A DNA stretch of 23,341 nucleotides. Source: VBDM01 sp964430565. Its GTDB lineage: Bacteria; Pseudomonadota; Gammaproteobacteria; Burkholderiales; SG8-39. Below, in pieces: positions 1 to 6,762 of this stretch. The translations under genes were made by a program, and so were the position numbers. The notes beneath the pieces are model-generated. The model was not told the DNA's origin. It ran no database searches and worked only from the letters and a program-made list of their open reading frames with translations. The stretch is from NCBI GenBank assembly GCA_964430565.1, contig CAYSFD010000036.1:1-23341 (forward strand), in the 5' to 3' direction. How positions within the stretch are numbered: position 1 is the stretch's first letter; the number at the start of each line of letters is the position of its first letter.

Positions 1-642
1 CCGGTCGCGCTCTACCTCGCCTCCGCGGGAGTGGGCAGCATCACGCTTTGCGACAACGAGGACGTGGACCTCACCAACCTGCAGCGCCAGATCGCGCACC
101 GCACCGATAGCATCGGCCGGAAGAAAGTGGATTCGGCACGCGCGACGCTTGCCGCGATCAATCCCGAGGTCAAGGTCGTTGCGCTGGCCGAGCGGGTGGA
201 CGGGAAGCGGCTTGAAGCGCTCGCCGCACAGGCCGATGTCGTAGTGGATGGCAGCGACAACTTCGCAACGCGCCACGCGGTGAACCGCGCGTGCGTGCAG
301 TTGAAGAGACCGCTGGTCTCGGGTGCGGCGGTGTGTTTCGACGGCCAGGTTGCGGTATTCGACCTGCGCGCGCCGGGCTCGCCGTGCTACGCCTGCCTGT
401 TTCCGGAGCAAGGGGACTCGGAGGACGTGCGCTGCGCGGTGATGGGGGTGTTCTCGCCGCTGACCGGCATCATCGGCTCGATTCAGGCGGCTGAAGCGCT
501 GAAGATCGTGGCGGGTGCGGGCGAGACGCTGGCCGGGCGGCTGCTGCTGCTCGACGCGCTCGCCATGCAGATGCGCACCATCAAGCTCGCCAAAGACCCG
601 GCTTGCCCGGTGTGCGGCGCCGCGCGCCGGGGCGCCGCCTAG
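1..642 (+). CDS. ThiF/MoeB/HesA-family adenylyltransferase (E1-like), 5'-truncated
   Basis: The frame is open from base 1 and ends at the TAG at 640-642, so the N-terminus, with the glycine-rich nucleotide loop, lies outside the window. What remains matches the core of ThiF/MoeB enzymes, which adenylate the C-terminal glycine of a ubiquitin-like sulfur carrier (ThiS or MoaD). Visible family marks are DNEDVDLTNLQRQ near the start, VDGSDNF (the Asp that binds ATP-Mg), SPCYACLFPE with the first CxxC zinc pair, a Cys in DVRCAVMGV where MoeB has its crossover-loop cysteine, GIIGSIQAAEALK, and a closing CPVCG that supplies the second CxxC. It meets the leftward small gene tail to tail with a 3-base overlap. 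ThiF and MoeB cannot be separated without the N-terminus or the carrier gene, so no symbol is given. Confidence 0.9.
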   Translation, partial: PVALYLASAGVGSITLCDNEDVDLTNLQRQIAHRTDSIGRKKVDSARATLAAINPEVKVVALAERVDGKRLEALAAQADVVVDGSDNFATRHAVNRACVQLKRPLVSGAAVCFDGQVAVFDLRAPGSPCYACLFPEQGDSEDVRCAVMGVFSPLTGIIGSIQAAEALKIVAGAGETLAGRLLLLDALAMQMRTIKLAKDPACPVCGAARRGAA

Positions 643-1007
643 CTCGTCATATCCAGCGATGAGGCGTCGGCCGCGGGTGGCGCGGCGGGTGCTGGAGCAA
701 CTGCGGGAGCCGCAGCGGGCGCGGCCGCCACGGGCAGTCCGGCGAGCAGCGCATCGAGATCGCGCGTGAGCTGCTCCACGTTGGGGCCGGCGCGCCCCAT
801 GCACTGCATCAGCACGCGCGAGGGGAACTCCTGCAGCGTCAGCGGCCGGGTGGTGACGCGGCTCTTCGCGGCATAATCGAGCGCAGGCGCGAGATGGCCG
901 CTCTTGTACCCCGCCTTTTGGCTTTCCACGCCGTCCACGATCGCCTGCTGGGTGCGGGCAATGCCGATCAGCAGTTCGGCGATCTGTTGAGTCGTCAGGT
1001 TGGCCAT
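639..1007 (-). CDS. Conserved-looking small protein of unknown function, last gene of the argB-slmA operon
   Basis: I do not recognise this 122-residue protein. It starts at ATG 1007 behind a GGGAG/GAGG ribosome site, 16 bases after the slmA stop, so it is probably co-transcribed with slmA. The first 90 residues look like a soluble, mostly helical domain (LTTQQIAELLIGIARTQQ, then YAAKSRVTT and a Cys-containing VLMQCMGRAGP). The last 30 residues are a low-complexity Ala/Pro/Val tail, probably disordered. There is no signal peptide, membrane span or known catalytic motif. The good ribosome site and the contrast between a normal N-terminal domain and a repetitive tail support a real gene. Its 3' end overlaps the convergent E1-like gene by 3 bases. 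Confidence 0.7.
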   Translation of the reverse strand: MANLTTQQIAELLIGIARTQQAIVDGVESQKAGYKSGHLAPALDYAAKSRVTTRPLTLQEFPSRVLMQCMGRAGPNVEQLTRDLDALLAGLPVAAAPAAAPAVAPAPAAPPAADASSLDMTS

Positions 1008-1023
1008 CCTCGTTCTCCCTGGT

Positions 1024-1608
1024 TTATGCGATCACGCCTTCCATCAGCTGGCGCCACTGCCTGGCCCACAGCTCGGCCGGGTCACGCTTGAAGCCGCTTT
1101 TCGCGAACTGGTGCCAGCGCCCGGTGACGAAGCTCATCAGCAGGTTCGCCTGCGCCGTCACGTCCGTGTCCTCCGCGATCTCCTTCTGCGTCACGCCGAA
1201 GCGCAGCGCCTGCTTGAGCGCCGCCTCCAGTCGCTCGTGCAGCTGGTTGATGCGCGCCTGCAACCGCTCGTCCTCGTTCACCAGCGCGTCCCCGATCAGC
1301 ACGCGCGTCATGCCGCGGTTCTTCTGCGCGAAACCAAGCAACACCGCGACTATCGCCTCGAGCTGGCGCACGCCGCTTTTCTCCTCGCTGGTGATCTTGT
1401 TGATGAGCGCGAGCAGCGTCTGCTCGATGAACTCGATCAACCCGTCGAACATCTGGGCCTTGCCGCTGAAATGGCGATAGAGCGCGGCTTCCGACACTTC
1501 GATGCGCGCGGCGAGCGCGGCGGTGGTGACTTTTTCGCCCGACGTCTCCAGCATCTGCGCCAGCGTCTGCAGGATCTGGTCCTTGCGCTCGCCTGTCTTG
1601 GCCGCCAT
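1024..1608 (-). CDS. slmA: Nucleoid occlusion factor SlmA (TetR family)
   Basis: This 194-residue TetR-type DNA-binding protein matches SlmA in length and content. SlmA binds specific chromosomal sites and blocks FtsZ ring assembly over the nucleoid. The N-terminal helix-turn-helix is visible at residues about 12-50 (RKDQILQTLAQMLE, then VTTAALAARIEVSEAALYRHF), followed by the SlmA-like segment SGKAQMFDGLIEFIEQTL. The C-terminus has MSFVTGRWHQFAKSGFKR and WARQWRQL, typical of the family. ATG 1608 is preceded by an AAAGGTGG ribosome site. It follows the HAD gene by 18 bases and precedes the small unknown gene by 16 bases. The argB-HAD-slmA order is a known betaproteobacterial arrangement, which supports SlmA over a generic TetR repressor. 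Confidence 0.92.
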   Translation of the reverse strand: MAAKTGERKDQILQTLAQMLETSGEKVTTAALAARIEVSEAALYRHFSGKAQMFDGLIEFIEQTLLALINKITSEEKSGVRQLEAIVAVLLGFAQKNRGMTRVLIGDALVNEDERLQARINQLHERLEAALKQALRFGVTQKEIAEDTDVTAQANLLMSFVTGRWHQFAKSGFKRDPAELWARQWRQLMEGVIA

Positions 1609-1626
1609 CCGCCACCTTTCCTCGCA

Positions 1627-2271
1627 CTATTGTAAATATGCCAGCATACGGGGCAACTGCATGAGGTTAGCCACCTTCACGTCCACGCAGGCCGGCGCCT
1701 TCGCCGCCCGGGTGACCCACACCGTCTTCATGCCGAGCCGGCCGGCGGTGCGCAGATTGTCGAGCGTATCCTCCACCATAATACAGCGTTGCGGCTTCAG
1801 GTGGTTGACGCGGCACAGCCGCAGGAACCCGAAACTGTCGGGCTTGGGACGGTAGCGCGCCTGCTCGATCGAGAACACGCCGTCGAAGAGGTCGGCGATC
1901 GCGAGGGCCTTCAGCACGGCCCGCGCGTAATGCACCGGGGCGTTCGACAGCACAAATTTTCTTCCCGGCAGGCGCCGCAACGTCGTGCGCAATTGCGGCT
2001 CGCGCACCAGCATGCGCTCGAGCTCCGGGAACTGGTGGGTGTGCCACAGGAAATGCCGCGGGTCGGTCGCGTGGTGGCGCATGAGTCCCAGCAGCGTCGC
2101 TCCGTAGCGCTTCCAATAATGCCGACGCAACTCGGTCGCCGCGCCCTCGTCCAGCCCGAGATGCGCCTGCAAGTACGCGGTCATCGCACGATTGATGTGC
2201 GGGAAGATATGCGGCGTCGCATTGTGCAGGGTGTTGTCCAGATCGAAGATCCACGTCCTGCCGAACTTCAT
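1627..2271 (-). CDS. HAD-superfamily pyrimidine 5'-nucleotidase
   Basis: The 214-residue protein is a haloacid-dehalogenase hydrolase of the pyrimidine 5'-nucleotidase type, which dephosphorylates UMP/CMP-like nucleotides. Motif I is WIFDLDNTLHN near residues 7-17, with nucleophile Asp and acid/base Asp in DxDxT form. Motif II is the Ser in KFVLSNAP near residue 110. A motif III Lys is in RYRPKPDSFGF, and motif IV is the acidic pair in IMVEDTLDNL near residue 166. A helical cap lies between motifs I and II (AMTAYLQAHLGLDEGAA onward). It begins 13 bases after the argB stop and is followed 18 bases on by slmA. Exact substrate is inferred from the family and the argB/slmA neighbourhood. Confidence 0.88.
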   Translation of the reverse strand: MKFGRTWIFDLDNTLHNATPHIFPHINRAMTAYLQAHLGLDEGAATELRRHYWKRYGATLLGLMRHHATDPRHFLWHTHQFPELERMLVREPQLRTTLRRLPGRKFVLSNAPVHYARAVLKALAIADLFDGVFSIEQARYRPKPDSFGFLRLCRVNHLKPQRCIMVEDTLDNLRTAGRLGMKTVWVTRAAKAPACVDVKVANLMQLPRMLAYLQ

Positions 2272-2284
2272 GCGCCGGTTCCAG

Positions 2285-3172
2285 CTAGCGGCGGCGGATC
2301 AGCGTGCCTACGCCCTCGTCGGTGAGGACTTCCAGCAGCAACGCGTGCTCGACGCGGCCGTCTATGATGTGGCAGGAGTTGACGCCGTTTTTCACCGCGT
2401 CCAGCGCCGAACTGATCTTGGGCAGCATGCCGCCGGAGAGCGTCCCGTCGGCCACCAATGCGTCGATCTTTTTCGGGGTCAGACCCGTGAGCAGCTTCTT
2501 GTTCCTGTCGAGCACGCCTGGGGTGTTGGTAAGTACAACGAGCTTCTCGGCCTTCAGCACTTCGGCAAGCTTGCCTGCCACAAGGTCTGCGTTGATGTTG
2601 TAGGACTGGCCGTCTTCACCCACGCCGATAGGCGCCACGACAGGGATGAAGCCAGCCTCCTCGAGCGCCCAGATCACTTTCGGGTCGATCGAGGCGATTT
2701 CGCCGACCTGGCCGATGTCGATCTTTTCACCGCCGTTGTGTTTGTCGGAAAGAAGCATCTTCCTGGCGCGGATAAAGGCGCCGTCCTGTCCGGTAAGGCC
2801 GACCGCCTTGCCACCCGCCTGATTGATGAGCGTCACTACTTCCTTATTAACCTGGCCGCCCAGCACCATTTCGACTACATCCATGGTCTCTGCGTCGGTG
2901 ACGCGCATGCCCTGAATGAATTCACCCTTCTTGCCCAGCCGCGCGAGCTGTTCGTCGATCTGCGGGCCGCCGCCGTGCACGATCACCGGGTTCATGCCGA
3001 CGAGTTTCAGCAGCACCACATCGTGAGCAAAGCTGCGCTTGAGTTTGTCGTCGGTCATCGCATTGCCGCCGTACTTCACGACGATGGTCTTGCCGTGAAA
3101 GCGCCGGATGTAAGGCAGCGCTTCGGCGAGAACCTTGGCCTTGTGAACCGGGGTGAGGGCGGGATCGCTCAT
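2285..3172 (-). CDS. argB: Acetylglutamate kinase (arginine biosynthesis)
   Basis: ArgB phosphorylates N-acetyl-L-glutamate, the second step of arginine synthesis. The amino-acid-kinase fold is clear: TIVVKYGGNAM with the phosphate-binding Lys, VIVHGGGPQID, GKKGEFIQGMRVT, GLTGQDGAFI, YNINADLVAG and LTNTPGVLD, then LSGGMLPK near the C-terminus. The start is placed at ATG 3172 (MSDPALTPVHKAKVL), giving 295 residues, the usual family length. An in-frame ATG at 3184 is also possible. The frame stays open further upstream, but that stretch is Arg/Gly-rich, unlike ArgB, and crosses the hairpins at 3261-3338. The upstream ribosome site is poor, and a -10-like box sits only about 25 bases ahead, so a very short leader is likely. 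First gene of the argB-HAD-slmA-unknown operon. Confidence 0.96.
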   Translation of the reverse strand: MSDPALTPVHKAKVLAEALPYIRRFHGKTIVVKYGGNAMTDDKLKRSFAHDVVLLKLVGMNPVIVHGGGPQIDEQLARLGKKGEFIQGMRVTDAETMDVVEMVLGGQVNKEVVTLINQAGGKAVGLTGQDGAFIRARKMLLSDKHNGGEKIDIGQVGEIASIDPKVIWALEEAGFIPVVAPIGVGEDGQSYNINADLVAGKLAEVLKAEKLVVLTNTPGVLDRNKKLLTGLTPKKIDALVADGTLSGGMLPKISSALDAVKNGVNSCHIIDGRVEHALLLEVLTDEGVGTLIRRR

Positions 3173-3195
3173 CGGTGTGCGCATCTTGAGCGCCG

Positions 3196-3201
3196 ATTGT
3201 A
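3196..3201 (-). promoter_or_regulatory. argB: Possible -10 box of the argB operon
   Basis: On the minus strand this reads TACAAT (5 of 6 to TATAAT). At 17 bases upstream the -35 position reads TTCTTT, a weak match. It would start a transcript about 15-20 bases before ATG 3172 and leave ATG 3184 almost leaderless, which favours 3172. Inference from pattern only. Confidence 0.35.
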
Positions 3202-3260
3202 CCCGCGGGGACGGGAAAAAAGAAAAGGCGCCCAACCGGCCGCCCTTCCCTCTTGGTGTC

Positions 3261-3301
3261 CCGCGGGTTGAACGGCGCGAAGCGTCCGTTCCTACCCGCG
3301 G
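3261..3301. repeat. REP-like imperfect palindrome in the argB-hsp20 gap
   Basis: A 41-base nearly continuous inverted repeat. The outer arms are CCGCGGGT (3261-3268) and ACCCGCGG (3294-3301), the inner arms GAACGG (3270-3275) and CCGTTC (3286-3291), and the tip is CGC-GAA-GCG. Read on the minus strand it holds GTAGGAACGG followed by GCTTCGCGCCGTTC. This resembles the GTAGGAGCGG...-type REP palindromes common between genes in gamma- and betaproteobacteria. Only one copy is seen in the window, so membership of a repeat family is inferred. Confidence 0.55.
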
Positions 3302-3338
3302 AGTTAAACCGGCGGCCAACGGCCGTCCGGCTTTAACT
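3302..3338 (-). terminator. Hairpin directly after hsp20, possible terminator
   Basis: The arms are 3302-3317 and 3321-3338: AGTTAAA + CCGG + CGGCC against GGCCG + CCGG + TTTAACT, with two one-base bulges and a 3-base loop. It begins one base after the hsp20 stop. A long U-tract is missing; the distal arm only ends in GTTTAACT, so termination is plausible but not textbook. It abuts the REP-like palindrome, making two hairpins back to back. Confidence 0.45.
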
Positions 3339-3339
3339 A

Positions 3340-3765
3340 TTACTGGATCGCAAGCTGCTTCGCCGCGGCCGTTGCTTTCTTCGGGAGCGTCAGCTCGAGC
3401 ACGCCGTCCGAATACTTCGCGCTGGCGCGGGCTTCGTCGATTTCCTGACTCAGCCGGAATGCGCGCGACACCTTGCCGAAGTAGCGTTCGCTATGGAGCA
3501 CGCGTTCGCCGTCCTTCTCATCGCGCTCGGCGCGCGATTCTGCAACAATCGACACCTGGTCGCCGTCGATGTTGACCTTGATGTCTTCCTTCTTTACTCC
3601 CGGCAGTTCGGCAAGCACTTTGTAATCGCCGTTCTGTTCTGCAATATCGACCTTCATGCGGCGCACGGGATTAGCCGCCTCAAACCCGACCGGCCCGACA
3701 ACGAAGCCTCTCAATACGTCGTCAAACAGATCGCCAAACGGATCGTAACGGGTAATGCTTGTCAT
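3340..3765 (-). CDS. Small heat-shock protein, Hsp20/alpha-crystallin family
   Basis: A 141-residue small heat-shock protein, an ATP-independent holdase that keeps unfolding proteins soluble. The N-terminus has the bacterial class marker MTSITRYDPFGDLFDDVL. The alpha-crystallin domain runs from about residue 37 (VDIAEQNGDYKVLAELPGV) through KKEDIKVNIDGDQVSI, and carries the conserved ERYFGKVSRAFRLSQEID and the C-terminal DGVLELTLPKK. The tail ends in AIQ rather than a clear I-x-I motif. The start is ATG 3765, chosen over a longer open frame because of the ribosome site AAGGAGA seven bases upstream and because the family begins here. A sigma-32-type promoter precedes it, a hairpin follows the stop, and a sigma-factor gene is divergent. 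Confidence 0.94.
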   Translation of the reverse strand: MTSITRYDPFGDLFDDVLRGFVVGPVGFEAANPVRRMKVDIAEQNGDYKVLAELPGVKKEDIKVNIDGDQVSIVAESRAERDEKDGERVLHSERYFGKVSRAFRLSQEIDEARASAKYSDGVLELTLPKKATAAAKQLAIQ

Positions 3766-3812
3766 GGCTGTCTCCTTCAGTTCAGTCCGGGCAGTGCGCC
3801 CGTATTCCGGAG

Positions 3813-3841
3813 AGGTGGGGGAGGAGTCGCTGAATTTCAAG
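3813..3841 (-). promoter_or_regulatory. Heat-shock (sigma-32/RpoH) promoter of hsp20
   Basis: On the minus strand the -35 element is CTTGAAA (3841-3835), exact to the RpoH consensus, followed by a 14-base spacer and the -10 element CCCCACCT (3820-3813; consensus CCCCATnT). Transcription would start near 3806, giving a leader of about 40 bases. The leader carries a small hairpin, CGGGC-GCACT-GCCCG, before the AAGGAGA ribosome site. The match plus the identity of the gene makes this strong. Confidence 0.8.
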
Positions 3842-3846
3842 AGCGC

Positions 3847-3875
3847 TTGCGACACTCAAGCTAAGAAGCTAGATT
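3847..3875 (+). promoter_or_regulatory. Candidate promoter of the sigma-factor operon
   Basis: TTGCGA (3847-3852), a 17-base spacer, and TAGATT (3870-3875), each 4 of 6 to the sigma-70 consensus. It is placed 25 bases before ATG 3901 and back to back with the heat-shock promoter. Pattern match only; an autoregulated ECF promoter could look different. Confidence 0.35.
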
Positions 3876-3900
3876 GGGAGCATTATTTCTCCGCGCTTCG

Positions 3901-4488
3901 ATGTCCATTCCCGCTTCCGCATCCAGCTCGCTTGAATTGGAGCGCCACCGCCCTTATTTATTGCGATTCGCGCTCCTTCAGCTTCGCGACCGCAGCGCGG
4001 CGGAGGATGCGGTTCAGGAGGCGTTGCTGGCGGCCATTCAGGGTGCGGAGCGGTTCGCCGGACAATCGTCGGTGCGGACTTGGCTGATCGGAATCCTCAA
4101 GCACAAGATCGTCGACAACATCCGAAAGACCTCCCGCGAACGTGCGACCGACCTGAGCGCAGGTGAAGACGGCGTTGAAGATGTCGATGCCTATTTCGAG
4201 AGGGACGGTCATTTCATGGAGCCGCCCGGTGAGTGGGCCGGCCCCGAAAGGGCGCTGGAACAGGGCCGATTTTTCGAAGCGCTCGAGCGCTGCCTGCAAA
4301 CCCTTCCCAGGAACACCGCGAGCGCGTTCACGATGCGCGAGGTGCTGGGGCTGGAAACCGAAGAAATCTGTAAGGAACTCGGGATTTCTCCGTCCAACTG
4401 CTGGGTCATGCTGTACCGCGCCCGGATGAACTTGCGAGCCTGTCTGGAACGGACCTGGTTTCTGGCGGATGCTGCCGGCGCCGGATAA
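3901..4488 (+). CDS. Sigma-70 family (ECF-like) RNA polymerase sigma factor
   Basis: The 195-residue protein has the two-domain layout of extracytoplasmic-function sigma factors. Region 2 covers about residues 15-75 (YLLRFALLQLRDRSAAEDAV, then RFAGQSSVRTWLIGILKHKI, VDNIRK). An acidic linker follows (EDGVEDVDAYFERD). Region 4 covers about residues 125-185, with LPRNTASAFTMREVLGLETE and the recognition helix ISPSNCWVMLYRARMNLR. ATG 3901 is preferred because the alternative upstream start at 3874 is TTG and lies in the predicted promoter; no strong ribosome site precedes either. A 15-base gap separates it from a small zinc-binding protein in the style of a sigma/anti-sigma pair. Target genes cannot be read from the sequence. 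Confidence 0.9.
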   Translation: MSIPASASSSLELERHRPYLLRFALLQLRDRSAAEDAVQEALLAAIQGAERFAGQSSVRTWLIGILKHKIVDNIRKTSRERATDLSAGEDGVEDVDAYFERDGHFMEPPGEWAGPERALEQGRFFEALERCLQTLPRNTASAFTMREVLGLETEEICKELGISPSNCWVMLYRARMNLRACLERTWFLADAAGAG

Positions 4489-4503
4489 GGGAGACGTACT
4501 ACG

Positions 4504-4704
4504 ATGGCGATTCACCTTTCCTGCAGGGAAGCGAGCCGATTGATCTCGCAAGGGATGGACCGGCGCTTGTCTTTCACGGAGAAAATCGCGCTGAGGCTGC
4601 ACCTGGTCATATGCGATGCCTGTACGCGCCTCAACCGACACATGGAGTTTCTTCGGCGCGCGCTGAAAAGCTACCCTGGCCCGGATGACCAACACGCCCG
4701 TTAG
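4504..4704 (+). CDS. Small zinc-binding (zf-HC2 type) putative anti-sigma factor
   Basis: A 66-residue cytoplasmic protein. It has an early Cys (HLSCREASRLISQGMDR) and then the ZAS-type motif H-x3-C-x2-C in LRLHLVICDACTRL, which together form the zinc site of zf-HC2 anti-sigma domains. Such domains wrap around ECF sigma factors and release them when the thiols are oxidised or metal is lost. Unlike many anti-sigma proteins it has no membrane segment or sensor domain, so it would be a minimal cytoplasmic, possibly redox- or metal-sensing regulator. It starts at ATG 4504, 15 bases after the sigma stop, and its 3' end overlaps the next gene by 20 bases, consistent with an operon. Confidence 0.8.
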   Translation: MAIHLSCREASRLISQGMDRRLSFTEKIALRLHLVICDACTRLNRHMEFLRRALKSYPGPDDQHAR

Positions 4705-4918
4705 ACCGGACCCTCTTTCGAGGGAGATCCTGCAGGAGAGCAGGTGCCCGCGTTGCGGCAGCGTATTCGAATGCGCAATGCAGGCAGGCCGCCAGAACTG
4801 CTGGTGCGCGGAATTTCCCGTGCTCACCGCACCCAAGCCGGGCATAGGCTGCTTCTGTCCCCGATGCCTTGAAGTCCTACTCGAAACGAATCACACCGGT
4901 CGAGAAAGCACGTCTTAG
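4685..4918 (+). CDS. Cysteine-rich CWC-family protein
   Basis: A 77-residue protein with seven cysteines in the CWC pattern: RCPRCGSVFEC, then QNCWCAEFP (the C-W-C that names the family), then GCFCPRCLEVLL. The spacing suggests one or two zinc sites; the biochemical role of the family is unknown to me. It begins inside the 3' end of the anti-sigma gene (ATG 4685, 20-base overlap) and its stop overlaps the convergent copper chaperone by 4 bases. Placement with a sigma factor and a zinc-dependent anti-sigma suggests a thiol or metal stress function, which is inference. Confidence 0.85.
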   Translation: MTNTPVRPDPLSREILQESRCPRCGSVFECAMQAGRQNCWCAEFPVLTAPKPGIGCFCPRCLEVLLETNHTGRESTS

Positions 4919-5358
4919 TGCCTGTGTTGTCCGGCCGCGGTCGCCTCGCGGATCTCGGCCCTGACCTCGAGCGTCCCGACTGACTTGTCCTTCATTTCGA
5001 GCTTGAGCCGGATGGGGAAGATTTCGCCCTTCTTCAGCGGCCGTTTCAGCTCCAGGAGCATCAAGTGATAGCCGCCGGGCCTGAGTTCGGTAGTCTTGCC
5101 GGGGAGAAGCTCAAGCCTCGATAGCGCGCGCATGCGCATTACCTTGCCTTCCATCTTCATCTCGTGGATCTCGACGCTGGCGGCGGCTGGGCTCTCCGCA
5201 CCGACCAGGCTTGCTCGCTCGCTGGTCGTGAGCTGCATGTAGGCCCCGGCCGTGGTCTGACCCTGCACCGTCGCGCGCGCCCAGGCAGCTCGCGCCTCGA
5301 CCTGTCCCTGCGCTGCTGCAGCGGCGGCAAGCAACACCGCACAGAGGATCGTTCGCAT
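4915..5358 (-). CDS. Periplasmic copper chaperone, PCu(A)C family
   Basis: The 147-residue protein has a cleavable signal peptide (MRTILCAVLLAAAAAAQGQ, cut near AQG/QV) and then the PCuAC domain. Members bind Cu(I) through a H-M...H-x-M site and deliver copper to cytochrome oxidase assembly. Here the ligands are visible as VEIHEMKMEGKVMRMR near residues 66-81 and GGYHLMLLEL near residues 97-106. The C-terminus ends in a His-containing tail (GQHRH), which may add metal affinity. ATG 5358 is chosen because it begins the signal peptide; the longer open frame overlaps hslU. It lies 22 bases after the hslU stop, so it may be transcribed with hslVU. Confidence 0.9.
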   Translation of the reverse strand: MRTILCAVLLAAAAAAQGQVEARAAWARATVQGQTTAGAYMQLTTSERASLVGAESPAAASVEIHEMKMEGKVMRMRALSRLELLPGKTTELRPGGYHLMLLELKRPLKKGEIFPIRLKLEMKDKSVGTLEVRAEIREATAAGQHRH

Positions 5359-5380
5359 CGTTGCGCTTGCCTGCACGCCG

Positions 5381-6739
5381 CTACAGCACGTAGCGCGCCA
5401 GGTCCTCGCTTTGCGAGAGTTCTTTGAGCTTCGCATCGACGAAAGCCGCATCGACCCTGACGCTTTCCTTGCCGCGCTTGCCCGCGTCGAAGGAGATTTC
5501 CTCGAGCAGCCTTTCCATCACTGTATACAAGCGGCGCGCGCCGATGTTCTCGGTCTTTTCATTGACCGACCAGGCGATCTCCGCCATACGCCGGATCCCA
5601 TCCGGCAAGAACGTGATTTCGACCTCCTCGGTCGCGAGCAGCGCCTGGTACTGGCGGGTGAGGCAGGCATCGGTCGCCGTGAGGATCCTCTCGAAATCCT
5701 CCACCGTGAGCGAATCGAGCTCGACGCGAATAGGAAAGCGCCCCTGGAGCTCGGGGATCAGGTCCGAGGGCTTGGAAAAATGGAACGCGCCACTCGCGAT
5801 AAAAAGGACATGGTCGGTCTTGACGACCCCGTACTTGGTCGAGACGGTAGTGCCCTCCACCAGCGGCAGCAGGTCTCGCTGCACGCCTTGGCGCGAGACG
5901 TCGGCGCCAAACGTCTCTCCGCGGCTCGTGATCTTGTCGATCTCGTCGAGAAACACGATGCCGTTTTGCTCGACATTGGCGAGCGCCTTGGCGCGCAGGT
6001 CGTCGTCGTTCACCAGGCGCGCCGCTTCTTCGTCGGTGAGCATCCTCATGGCTTCGCGGACCTTCATCCGACGCAGCTTTCTCCTGCCCCCGCCCAGGTT
6101 CTGGAACATCCCCTGGATCTGCTGCGTCAGCTCTTCCATTCCGGGCGGGGCGAATATCTCCATGTGCGCCTGCGGCGCCGACACCTCGAGTTCGATCTCC
6201 TTTTCGTCGAGTTCGCCCTCGCGCAGTTTCTTGCGGAACTTCTGCCGGGTGGCCGATTCCTCACCGCTTCCGGACTTTGCGCCAAGGTCGGCGACACCCG
6301 TCCCCAAAGACTCGGTGCTGCGGGCCTGTGGCAAGAGGATATCGAGCACGCGTTCCTCGGCAGCATCCTCGGCTCGGCGACGCACTTTCTTCACTGCCGC
6401 CTCGCGTGTGTCCTTGATCGCGATTTCTACGAGATCCCGGACGATCGTATCGACATCGCGCCCCACGTAGCCGACTTCGGTGAACTTGGTCGCTTCGACC
6501 TTGATGAAAGGCGCATCCGCGAGTCGCGCGAGGCGCCGCGAAATCTCAGTCTTGCCTACGCCGGTGGGGCCGATCATCAGAATGTTTTTGGGGGTGATCT
6601 CCTGCCGCAGGGGCTCGGCCACCTGCTGCCGTCGCCAGCGGTTTCTGAGAGCGATCGCGACAGCGCGTTTTGCCCGCGTCTGGCCGATGATGTGCTTGTC
6701 CAGCTCGTGAACGATTTCCTGGGGAGTCATTGAAGACAT
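5381..6739 (-). CDS. hslU: HslU, ATPase subunit of the HslUV protease
   Basis: HslU is the AAA+ unfoldase ring that feeds substrates into HslV. The 452-residue protein aligns in order with the well-known E. coli protein: MTPQEIVHELDKHIIGQ, Walker A GPTGVGKT near residues 60-67, EATKFTEVGYVGRDV (the pore GYVG loop), the variable I-domain (about residues 110-245), Walker B IVFLDEIDK, DVSREG-like DVSRQGVQRDLLPLVEG, the sensor segment LFIASGAF, and ENIGARRLYTVMERLLEEIS. It ends with DLARYVL, the C-terminal tail that docks into HslV. ATG 6739 (MSSMTPQE) matches the usual start; ATG 6730 is the alternative, and neither has a good ribosome site. It follows hslV by 23 bases. Confidence 0.97.
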   Translation of the reverse strand: MSSMTPQEIVHELDKHIIGQTRAKRAVAIALRNRWRRQQVAEPLRQEITPKNILMIGPTGVGKTEISRRLARLADAPFIKVEATKFTEVGYVGRDVDTIVRDLVEIAIKDTREAAVKKVRRRAEDAAEERVLDILLPQARSTESLGTGVADLGAKSGSGEESATRQKFRKKLREGELDEKEIELEVSAPQAHMEIFAPPGMEELTQQIQGMFQNLGGGRRKLRRMKVREAMRMLTDEEAARLVNDDDLRAKALANVEQNGIVFLDEIDKITSRGETFGADVSRQGVQRDLLPLVEGTTVSTKYGVVKTDHVLFIASGAFHFSKPSDLIPELQGRFPIRVELDSLTVEDFERILTATDACLTRQYQALLATEEVEITFLPDGIRRMAEIAWSVNEKTENIGARRLYTVMERLLEEISFDAGKRGKESVRVDAAFVDAKLKELSQSEDLARYVL

Positions 6740-6762
6740 AAAGGCTGGGGTCCCTGATCCCT

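Noticed and set aside
2192..3271. Long rightward open frame of 359 codons
   Set aside because: It is antisense to argB, which is a certain gene; the protein has no family features and the frame is open only because of GC-rich codon bias.
5411..6733. Rightward open frames of 440 and 348 codons
   Set aside because: They lie opposite hslU, whose sequence is fully recognisable, and read as Arg/Asp-rich or Ser/Arg-rich shadows.
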